From contig JBASUY010000020.1 of NCBI GenBank assembly GCA_049275655.1, forward strand, positions 1 to 64,000: DNA of 64,000 nt, written 5' to 3'. This stretch comes from Sherwoodlollariibacterium sp049275655. GTDB lineage: Bacteria; Omnitrophota; Gorgyraeia; Gygaellales; Profunditerraquicolaceae. The notes beneath the pieces were generated by a model. The model did not search any database, was not told the origin of the DNA, and saw only the letters and a program-made list of their open reading frames with translations. Below, in pieces: positions 8,146 to 15,625 of the stretch (positions are counted from its first letter, which is position 1; every line of letters starts with the position of its first letter). The translations under genes were made by a program, and so were the position numbers.

Positions 8146-9789
8146 TTAATACATCCCTCCACCCATTCCGCCCATACCTGCCGGCGGCATAGGAGGCATC
8201 TTATCATCCTTTTCTGGTTTATCTGCTATCAAAGCCTCAGTAGTAAGAAGCAAGGAGGCGATGCTGGATGCATTTTGTAGGGCTGAACGGGTAACTTTTT
8301 TAGGGTCAATTACCCCTGCTTCAACCATATCTACGTAATCATCCCGAGAAACATCATATCCAACATTGGTCTTTTCTTGCTTTATGCGCTGAACCACGAC
8401 AGAACCCTCTAATCCTGCGTTCTCGGTAATCTGCCTGATTGGCTCTTCTAAGGCGCGCTTGATTATATCAACTCCGACCTTCTCATCTCCTTCAAGCTTT
8501 AGTTTATCTAAAACAGGGATACAGCGGATTAAAGCAACTCCTCCACCGGGAATAATCCCTTCCTCTACTGCCGCGCGTGTGGCATGCAAGGCATCCTCTA
8601 CGCGGGCTTTCTTTTCTTTCATTTCGCTTTCAGTAGCCGCGCCTACGTTAATAACTGCTACTCCGCCTGCAAGTTTAGCTAAACGCTCCTGCAGTTTTTC
8701 TTTATCATAATCAGAGTCAGTTTCATCAATCTGTTTTTTGATCTGCGCTACGCGTGCGCTTACTGCGGCTTGCTTTCCTGCGCCTTCTACGATAGTAGTA
8801 TTCTCCTTGTCAATCTTTACTTTTTTAGCTTTGCCTAAGTCATTAAGGTCAACACTCTCTAATTTAATCCCTAAATCCTCAGTTAAAGCCTTTCCACCGG
8901 TTAATATGGCGATATCTTCAAGCATTGCTTTGCGCCTATCTCCATAGCCAGGGGCTTTTACTGCACAAGAAACAAATGTGCCTTTTAGCTTATTGACTAC
9001 TAAGGTTGCAAGAGCCTCTCCTTCTACCTCCTCGGCAATAATCAAGAGGGGCTTTCCGGTGCGCGCTATCTTCTCTAATAAAGGAAGAAGGTCTTTTAAA
9101 GAGGATATCTTCTTTTCGTGTATTAAAATATAGGTATCCTCTAAGATGCACTCCATTCTCTCTGCGTCAGTGACAAAATAAGGGGATAGATAGCCTTGGT
9201 CAAATTGCATGCCTTCTACTAACTCTAAGGTAGTTGCAGTAGTCTTAGCTTCTTCTACGGTAATTACTCCGTCTTTGCCTACCTTATCCATTGCCTCGGA
9301 TATTTGGTCGCCTATGGCGCTATCGCCATTTGCCGCAATTGAAGCAACCTGAGCTACCTCTTTCTTTTCTCTGGCATTAATGGGCTTTGCTAATTTACCC
9401 AACTCTTCTGCCACCTTTTCTACTGCTTTTTCAATCCCACGCTTTAAGGCCATAGGGTTAGCTCCGGCAGTAACATTCTTTAAACCTTCGCGGTATATCG
9501 CTTCAGCTAAAACCGTAGCTGTAGTAGTTCCATCACCAGCTACATCAGAGGTCTTTTCAGCTACCTCCTTTACCATCTGTGCGCCCATATTTTCATAAGG
9601 GTCTTCTAGCTCTATCTCCTTGGCGACGGTTACCCCGTCTTTGGTGATTGTAGGAGAGCCGAATTTTTTGTCAATTACTACATTACGCCCCTTTGGTCCT
9701 AAGGTAACTTTTACTGCGCGGGCTAGTTGTTCTACTCCGCTTAAAAGTTTTCTGCGGCCTTCATCTTGATATAACAGCTGCTTACTCAT
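8146..9789 (-). CDS. groL: Chaperonin GroEL
   Basis: The 60-kDa chaperonin that folds proteins in the cytoplasm as a double heptameric ring with GroES. At 547 residues it is full length. ATP-site motifs VTLGPKGRNVV and AGDGTTTATVLA lie near the N-terminus, EEGIIPGGGVALIR is in the C-terminal equatorial part, and the tail is the usual Gly/Met repeat (MPPAGMGGMGGGMY). A strong AAGGAGG lies 7 nt before the ATG. It follows groES by 22 bp and is controlled with it by the CIRCE element upstream. Confidence 0.98.
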   Translation of the reverse strand: MSKQLLYQDEGRRKLLSGVEQLARAVKVTLGPKGRNVVIDKKFGSPTITKDGVTVAKEIELEDPYENMGAQMVKEVAEKTSDVAGDGTTTATVLAEAIYREGLKNVTAGANPMALKRGIEKAVEKVAEELGKLAKPINAREKKEVAQVASIAANGDSAIGDQISEAMDKVGKDGVITVEEAKTTATTLELVEGMQFDQGYLSPYFVTDAERMECILEDTYILIHEKKISSLKDLLPLLEKIARTGKPLLIIAEEVEGEALATLVVNKLKGTFVSCAVKAPGYGDRRKAMLEDIAILTGGKALTEDLGIKLESVDLNDLGKAKKVKIDKENTTIVEGAGKQAAVSARVAQIKKQIDETDSDYDKEKLQERLAKLAGGVAVINVGAATESEMKEKKARVEDALHATRAAVEEGIIPGGGVALIRCIPVLDKLKLEGDEKVGVDIIKRALEEPIRQITENAGLEGSVVVQRIKQEKTNVGYDVSRDDYVDMVEAGVIDPKKVTRSALQNASSIASLLLTTEALIADKPEKDDKMPPMPPAGMGGMGGGMY

Positions 9790-9811
9790 TTATATCCTCC
9801 TTATTGTAAGA

Positions 9812-10102
9812 TTATTTGATAATTGCTAAAATATCTTCTTCTCGCATAATTAAAAGCTCTTCGCCTTCCTTGGTGGTAATTTCGTTGCCAGAGTATTTTC
9901 CGTATAAAACCTTATCTCCCACCTTTACTTCCGGAGCCTGAACGCCTCCGTTTTCTAAGACCTTACCTTTGCCTACAGCCACAACCTTGCCTTCCTGAGG
10001 TTTTTCTTTTGCTGTATCCGGGATAACTATACCGCCCTTAGTCTTCTCCTCTGCCTCCAGGGGCTTTATCACTATCCTATCACCTAATGGTTTAATCTCC
10101 AT
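9812..10102 (-). CDS. groS: Co-chaperonin GroES
   Basis: The heptameric lid of GroEL, 96 residues. IKPLGDRIVIKPLEAEEKTKGGIVIPDTAKEKP contains the mobile loop (GGIVIP), and GDKVLYGKYSGNEI is the usual C-terminal motif. I place the start at the ATG at 10100-10102 because AGGAGG (10111-10116) lies 8 nt before it. The ORF can be extended three codons to a GTG at 10109-10111, but that codon overlaps the Shine-Dalgarno. First gene of the groESL operon. Confidence 0.97.
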   Translation of the reverse strand: MEIKPLGDRIVIKPLEAEEKTKGGIVIPDTAKEKPQEGKVVAVGKGKVLENGGVQAPEVKVGDKVLYGKYSGNEITTKEGEELLIMREEDILAIIK

Positions 10103-10131
10103 CTTTAACACCTCCTCTTAATCTGTTTATT

Positions 10132-10158
10132 TTAGCACTTTTCTCCTAAGAGTGCTAA
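10132..10158 (-). promoter_or_regulatory. CIRCE operator (HrcA binding site)
   Basis: The arms TTAGCACTT (10132-10140) and GAGTGCTAA (10150-10158) are separated by exactly 9 bp, as in the CIRCE consensus, with one mismatch in one arm. It overlaps the last base of the -10 box and covers the predicted start of transcription, so HrcA would block initiation and the repeat would also sit at the 5' end of the mRNA. hrcA itself is not in the window. Confidence 0.93.
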
Positions 10159-10185
10159 TTATAAATAAAAAAAAATTCTTGTCAA
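10158..10185 (-). promoter_or_regulatory. groESL promoter
   Basis: TTGACA (10180-10185) and TATAAT (10158-10163) on the minus strand are both perfect consensus hexamers separated by 16 bp. The predicted start is near 10151, inside the CIRCE element. Confidence 0.88.
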
Positions 10186-10196
10186 GTATTTTTTTA

Positions 10197-12017
10197 TTAA
10201 GATTGGTATATTTCCTTAATCGCCAGTTCTACTAAAAGGCTGTCCCAATTATTCTTTATTAATTCTTTTTTTATTATTTTTAAATCAACTCCTTGAGCTT
10301 TTTTTACCGATATAAAGGCAACTAAAATAGATAGGTTAAATTTTTGTGTTTTACTTAAAATATTAATTATCGGTCTTTCTTTTTGAGTTTGATTTAGAAA
10401 AAAAGCAGCCAAGGCTATAAGTAGCGGAAATAATAGTAAACCTAAAGAAGAGTAAAATAGCGCTATGCTACTTCGGCCTAAAATATAAACTATTGTGCAC
10501 CAAAATATATCAAAGAGATAATGAGCGACTAATACCGGGACTATCCCAAAGCGGATAAAGAACAAGCCATATAATAATCCGATTAGGGTAATCTCTATTA
10601 TACGAAACCAAACCGGATATATAGCATAAAGGGTATGCCCCATCCCCCAAACAAATGAAGCCAGTAGTATTGCCAGGATAGTGTTGCGCAGGTATTTTTT
10701 AGCAAAACTTATTCCGAAAAGCCTAAAGGTAATCTCTTCAGTCAGGCTGGCGTTGGCCCCTATTATCAACGCGCTTAATAAAGGTATACTACCAGAAGAA
10801 AAAGCAGCCATAGTGTACCACTCCCGCCAAATTCCTAAGAACTTTTGCCCGTTATGAAAAATTATTGCTTGGAGCCCAAGAGTAATTATCCAGAGTAGGT
10901 AACCAAGTAAAACTGAACTACTAAAATAACGGTTTAGGAAGCTTGAGCGAAGATAAGAGAAAAAGGAGATATATTTTTTTTCAGGGAAAGTCTCATTGGT
11001 TAAAATCTCTCCGGCGATCCCGGGCATAATAAAGCCAACTATTATAAAAAGATTATTAAATAACCATTTGGTAAATGCCAGCCCGAGAAAAGAATGCATT
11101 TGGGAATTAGTAGGGTAGTTCATATAAATATACTGCAGGTTATTTATAAATCCGGCTAAGTTGATAGCTCCTAAAAATATTGCCATAGCGTAAAAAATTT
11201 TTTTTGTCATCTGCGGGACAATATCGCTTTTTTTACTTAGGACAATACTGATAGAAATAGCCAATACAAAAAAAACAAAGATATTAAAAATATTATTAAT
11301 ATAACCAGCTAAGATGAACTGTTTATCCGTATATCTTTTGAATGTGTCAGGTAAATCAAATTTATTTTTTTGAAACTCCCTGACCTCATCTCCTGAGACT
11401 ATTACTTCATTAAGTAGCTTAGCCCCTCCTTTGCCCGGCTCCCAAGGTATATAGACGTTTTTTTTCTCCCAAGAAAATATATATTCTATCCTATTTTCAT
11501 AGCGCTTTATTTTTTCTTCGTGGAAATCATATTCGCTTAAGTCCGCATTAAATGTATTTTTTAGAAATTCCTTAGCTTTTATCTTTGCCTCTAATTTTCC
11601 TAAATCCGGCCTAGCCTCTGTATCTTCTATTAAATGTATAAAGCGGATGACCTCCCCGGATTTTGCGCTTAAAAAGATTGAATACTCTTCTTTTTTTGAT
11701 TCTTGAAAAAACCTGACAATCCAGCAAAATAAATCAAAATTATGCTTATGGATAAACTCTTTCTCTGCTTCTAACCCGACAGCATGCTGGAAATAGCGGT
11801 TAAAGTTGTCATTAATATCAAATACTACTGCTCGGGAGTAATTGCTAAGGTCAACATTCTTCTTTTTAAGATAATCGATAGATTTTTCTATAGCCTCTTT
11901 TTTATTAAAAGAAAGGTCGATAAAGGTAAAACGTGGGTATTCTAATCTATGCCAAAAGCCAAAGGCTATTAAAGCTAAAATTATAATTATAAGCCAGTCT
12001 TTAACCTTTATTTTCAT
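10197..12017 (-). CDS. CPBP-family intramembrane metalloprotease with long N-terminal ectodomain
   Basis: A 606-residue membrane protein. After one hydrophobic anchor (residues 8-22) comes a soluble region of about 210 residues, then a multi-helix membrane domain with the three CPBP (Abi/Rce1-like) motifs: EExxxR as Glu427-Glu428 with Arg432 (TEEITFRLF), a second motif WGMGHTLY, and a third HYLFDIFW. These supply the metal-ligating Glu and His residues of this protease clan. The start overlaps the end of coaX by 17 bp, so translation is probably coupled. The substrate is unknown. The soluble N-terminal half is unlike typical short CPBP proteins. Confidence 0.8.
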   Translation of the reverse strand: MKIKVKDWLIIIILALIAFGFWHRLEYPRFTFIDLSFNKKEAIEKSIDYLKKKNVDLSNYSRAVVFDINDNFNRYFQHAVGLEAEKEFIHKHNFDLFCWIVRFFQESKKEEYSIFLSAKSGEVIRFIHLIEDTEARPDLGKLEAKIKAKEFLKNTFNADLSEYDFHEEKIKRYENRIEYIFSWEKKNVYIPWEPGKGGAKLLNEVIVSGDEVREFQKNKFDLPDTFKRYTDKQFILAGYINNIFNIFVFFVLAISISIVLSKKSDIVPQMTKKIFYAMAIFLGAINLAGFINNLQYIYMNYPTNSQMHSFLGLAFTKWLFNNLFIIVGFIMPGIAGEILTNETFPEKKYISFFSYLRSSFLNRYFSSSVLLGYLLWIITLGLQAIIFHNGQKFLGIWREWYTMAAFSSGSIPLLSALIIGANASLTEEITFRLFGISFAKKYLRNTILAILLASFVWGMGHTLYAIYPVWFRIIEITLIGLLYGLFFIRFGIVPVLVAHYLFDIFWCTIVYILGRSSIALFYSSLGLLLFPLLIALAAFFLNQTQKERPIINILSKTQKFNLSILVAFISVKKAQGVDLKIIKKELIKNNWDSLLVELAIKEIYQS

Positions 12018-12738
12018 AATAAAGCATTGTTAACCCTTTAAGGGTAAGGTTTGTGTCTATTATTTTTAAAGAAGATGCGTACTCTTTAATTAATTTAGAG
12101 TCCCCTCCGGTTGCTACTACTTTTGCCCTGCCTATCGATTTTCTTATGTCTTTAATCAAGCCGTCTGTAAGGTTAGCAAAGCCATAGACTATCCCTGAGA
12201 GGATGCTATTCTTTGTTTTTCTACCGATAAATTCCACCGGCTTATTTAAAGTTACTTTAGGCAAAAGTGCAGTGCGTTTATAGAGCGCTTCAAGAGAGAT
12301 ATTTAACCCAGGGAGTATCATTCCGCCTAAGTACTCTTTTTTTCTTGAGATTAAATCAAACGTAACCGCCGTTCCAAAATCAACTACGATTAAAGGCGCT
12401 CCATAGAGCCTTAAGGCAGCATAGGCATTAACCAATCTATCTTTTCCTACTTGATTAGGAAAAGAGTATAGGTTTTTAATAGGGACATTGATATCCTTGC
12501 CTACTATATAAGGGGTTTTAGCGGTTAATCTTTTAAGGTCGCGCTTAAGGGCATTGGTCAAAGAAGGAACCACGCTACTTATTATAGCTTCATCAATGCT
12601 TATATCTTTTAGCCTATGGCGCAGTTTAGATAGTGAGTATTTGTTTGTTAGGATATAAAAAGTCCTTTGAAGGCGGGCATGGCCAGAAACCCCAAAGGAG
12701 ATAACCGTATTTCCTATATCAACGCTTAAGAGGTTCAT
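12001..12738 (-). CDS. coaX: Type III pantothenate kinase
   Basis: Phosphorylates pantothenate, the first step of coenzyme A synthesis. The protein (245 residues) starts MNLLSVDIGNTVISFGV, the ASKHA phosphate-1 motif DxGNT. GKDRLVNAYAA is the conserved dimer/pantothenate region, VVDFGTAVTFDLI is phosphate 2, and GGMILPGL follows. It overlaps the 3' end of uvrB by 20 bp and is overlapped by the CPBP gene. A standalone CoaB-like protein is encoded at 25304-25945, so two CoA steps lie in this window. Confidence 0.95.
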   Translation of the reverse strand: MNLLSVDIGNTVISFGVSGHARLQRTFYILTNKYSLSKLRHRLKDISIDEAIISSVVPSLTNALKRDLKRLTAKTPYIVGKDINVPIKNLYSFPNQVGKDRLVNAYAALRLYGAPLIVVDFGTAVTFDLISRKKEYLGGMILPGLNISLEALYKRTALLPKVTLNKPVEFIGRKTKNSILSGIVYGFANLTDGLIKDIRKSIGRAKVVATGGDSKLIKEYASSLKIIDTNLTLKGLTMLYYENKG

Positions 12739-14701
12739 TTTTTAGCTTTTTTATCTTATCCCTTAAAGAGGCAGCTTTTTCAAATTGCAGGTTTCTTGCT
12801 GCTAACTCCATCTCATATTGTAACTGGGATATATACTTATGTAAATGATATTCATCTTTGTTCTCCCCGGTTAAGGAAGCTGTAAAATCCTCAACCCTTG
12901 ATAAAACCTCTATTCCCTCTTTAAGCCCTTTTCTTATTGAGCGGGGGGTAATATTATTCTTTTTATTAAAGGCAGACTGTATCCTTCTTCTACGCTTACT
13001 CTCATTAATGGCTTTAAGCATAGATTTAGTAACCGTATCTGCATACATAATAACGCAGCCGTTTATATTGCGCGCAGCGCGCCCGGCAACCTGAATAAGG
13101 CTTGTTGTTGAGCGCAAGAAGCCTTCTTTATCTGCGTCGAGAATAGCCACCAAAGATACCTCGGGTAAATCTAAACCCTCCCTTAAAAGGTTTATCCCTA
13201 CAAGGCAGTCAAATTCCTTCTTTCTTAGGTCCATTAGGATCTTACTGCGTTCAATAGTTTGAATATCCGAATGGAGGTATTTTACTCTAAGCCTGCGCTC
13301 CTGAAGATACCCGGTTAAGTCTTCTGCCATCCGCTTAGTAAGGGTGGTTACAAGAGTACGCTCATTTCTCTTAGAGCGCTTCTTAACCTCTTTAACTAAA
13401 TCTTCTATCTGCCCTTTAGTCTTACGGACTAGTATCTTAGGATCAAGCAATCCCGTAGGCCTTATGACCTGTTCTATTACCTTTCCTTTAGATTTTTTAA
13501 TCTCGTATTCCCCGGGGGTTGCCGAAACAAAGACTACTCTTTTTACCAAGCTTAAAAATTCTTTAAACTTTAAAGGGCGGTTATCAAGGCACGAAGGAAG
13601 ACGAAAACCATGCTCAACAAGGACTTCCTTACGCGCCCTATCCCCTTCATACATGCCGCCTATCTGAGGGACTGTTGCATGGGATTCGTCAATGATAACT
13701 AAAAACCCTTCTTTTTTTGGGAAATAATCTATTAAAGTGTAAGGGCGGGCTCCGGGAGCTTGACCGGTAAGATGCCGGGAATAGTTCTCTATCCCGTGGC
13801 AGTAGCCAATCTCTTTAAGCATCTCTAAATCATACTTAGTCCGAGCTTCAAGCCTTTGGGCCTCTAATAACTTATTCTCTGACCTTAGTTTTTTTAAGTG
13901 TGCAGATAATTCGTCATTTATCGAGCGGCAGGCGTTATTAATCGTATCTTTTGAAACCATAAAATGCTTTGCAGGGTAGATAAATACCTGTTTTAGGCTT
14001 TCGTTTATCTTGCCTGATACGGGGTTAAAATCTAAGATACGGCTTATTCTTTCGCCTGCAAGCTCTATACGGATAGCCTTTTCTAAGTAAGAAGGAAATA
14101 TTTCTAAGGTATCCCCCCTTACCCTTAGGCGCCCGCGGATAAATTCATAGTCATTTCTTTCATACTGCATAAGGATAAGTTTTTCAATTAGGTTATCCCT
14201 CTTAAGTTTTTGATTAAGGCTTAAAGAGATGAGCATATCTTGATAGCTTTTGGGGTCCCCGAGATTGTAAATACAAGAAACAGAGGATACAATTATCAAG
14301 TCTCTGCGGCTTAAAAGAGAAGCTGTAGCTGAAAGGCGCAAGCGGTCTAAACGTTCATTTATAGAGGCGTCTTTTTCTATATAGGTATCCGTAGAGGGGA
14401 TGTATGCTTCCGGTTGGTAGTAGTCGTAATAACTGACAAAATATTCTACCGCGTTATGCGGAAAAAATTCTTTAAACTCAGAATAGAGTTGTGCCGCTAA
14501 AGTTTTATTATGGGATATTACTAAAACCGGAAGGTTGACCTTAGCAATTACAGAGGCTAAGGTAAAAGTCTTTCCTGAACCAGTAGTTCCTAATAAAGTA
14601 GAGTAAGGTTCTTTGGCAATAATATTGTAAGTAAGTTCTTTAATTGCCTTAGGCTGGTCCCCGCGAGGCTTAAATTTACTGCAAAGATTAAACTTTGACA
14701 T
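12719..14701 (-). CDS. uvrB: Excinuclease ABC subunit B
   Basis: Damage-verifying helicase of nucleotide excision repair. Walker A is GTTGSGKT; the damage-probing beta-hairpin is YYDYYQPEAYIPSTDTYIEK; the DExH box is IIDESH; and helicase motif VI is QVAGRAARN. The C-terminal UVR domain (QLQYEMELAARNLQFEKAA), which binds UvrC, is present. Length 660 is normal. No good Shine-Dalgarno precedes the ATG in the 66-bp gap after nadC. UvrA and UvrC are not in the window. Confidence 0.97.
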   Translation of the reverse strand: MSKFNLCSKFKPRGDQPKAIKELTYNIIAKEPYSTLLGTTGSGKTFTLASVIAKVNLPVLVISHNKTLAAQLYSEFKEFFPHNAVEYFVSYYDYYQPEAYIPSTDTYIEKDASINERLDRLRLSATASLLSRRDLIIVSSVSCIYNLGDPKSYQDMLISLSLNQKLKRDNLIEKLILMQYERNDYEFIRGRLRVRGDTLEIFPSYLEKAIRIELAGERISRILDFNPVSGKINESLKQVFIYPAKHFMVSKDTINNACRSINDELSAHLKKLRSENKLLEAQRLEARTKYDLEMLKEIGYCHGIENYSRHLTGQAPGARPYTLIDYFPKKEGFLVIIDESHATVPQIGGMYEGDRARKEVLVEHGFRLPSCLDNRPLKFKEFLSLVKRVVFVSATPGEYEIKKSKGKVIEQVIRPTGLLDPKILVRKTKGQIEDLVKEVKKRSKRNERTLVTTLTKRMAEDLTGYLQERRLRVKYLHSDIQTIERSKILMDLRKKEFDCLVGINLLREGLDLPEVSLVAILDADKEGFLRSTTSLIQVAGRAARNINGCVIMYADTVTKSMLKAINESKRRRRIQSAFNKKNNITPRSIRKGLKEGIEVLSRVEDFTASLTGENKDEYHLHKYISQLQYEMELAARNLQFEKAASLRDKIKKLKNEPLKR

Positions 14702-14767
14702 AAAAAGCTTATTTTTTATTCATCTTAAAAATAAAATAGAGGATAGTTTCTCTCGTGGAGGATTTAG

Positions 14768-15625
14768 CTATGTAATCTCTAAAGAGATATCAACTGATTT
14801 TACTGAATCCGTAATCTCTCCTATGGAGATAATATCCACTCCGCTTGCGGCAACCTCTTTGATATTATCAATATTTATTTCTCCGCTAGCCTCTAATAAA
14901 GTAGGAGGATGATGGCTTTTAAATTCAGTATTATTCCTTATCTTTACTGCTTCTTTTATCTCTCCAAGACTCATATTATCAAGCATAATTACATCCGGCT
15001 TAAAGTATAAGGCGTGTTTAAACTCGGCAATATTTTGGACCTCTATCTCTATCTTAAAGCCCTTAGGCACGCTGGGGAGCTTGTCATAACCGTTAGTTAC
15101 CTTTATATGATTATCTTTAATAAGAATCATCTCATCTAACCCCATTCTATGGTTGTAGCCTCCGCCTACGCGCACCGCATATTTTTGAAGCTCCCTTAAC
15201 CCGGGAATAGTCTTTCGAGTGTCAGATATTTTAGTTTTATAGGGTTTAATCTCTTCAACAAATTCTCTTGTTCGCGTGGCTATCCCGGACATCATCCCTA
15301 AAAGGTTAAGCGCTACCCGCTCTGAGGTTAGTATGCTGGAGGCCTTTCCTGATATCCTAGCGATAGCCTTAGGCCTCTTTGCCCTTATCTTTTTGCCCTC
15401 CTCAACTAAGCTTTTAAAGATAACTGAGCTGTCTACCGTCTTAAAAACCCTTTCAGCTACCTCTAGGCCGCAGACAACAGAATCTTCTTTCAGTATTATT
15501 TTTGCTATTATCTCTTTTTCTTTCGGGATAGTTAGTTGCGTAGTAATATCCCCTTTGCCTATATCTTCTAACAAAGCATGGCGCACTACATAGTCCAATT
15601 TTTCACGGTTAAGTTTTAAGTCCAT
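14768..15625 (-). CDS. nadC: Nicotinate-nucleotide pyrophosphorylase (quinolinate phosphoribosyltransferase)
   Basis: Makes nicotinate mononucleotide from quinolinate and PRPP in de novo NAD synthesis. DTRKTIPGLR and HRMGLDEMILIKDNHI are the family's quinolinate- and PRPP-binding signatures, and IEIEVQNIAEFKHAL and VIMLDNMS form the barrel strands with the conserved acidic residues. Length 285 is typical. The start lies inside the end of valS (17-bp overlap) with a GGGGGC Shine-Dalgarno-like element upstream. nadA and nadB are not in the window. Confidence 0.96.
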   Translation of the reverse strand: MDLKLNREKLDYVVRHALLEDIGKGDITTQLTIPKEKEIIAKIILKEDSVVCGLEVAERVFKTVDSSVIFKSLVEEGKKIRAKRPKAIARISGKASSILTSERVALNLLGMMSGIATRTREFVEEIKPYKTKISDTRKTIPGLRELQKYAVRVGGGYNHRMGLDEMILIKDNHIKVTNGYDKLPSVPKGFKIEIEVQNIAEFKHALYFKPDVIMLDNMSLGEIKEAVKIRNNTEFKSHHPPTLLEASGEINIDNIKEVAASGVDIISIGEITDSVKSVDISLEIT

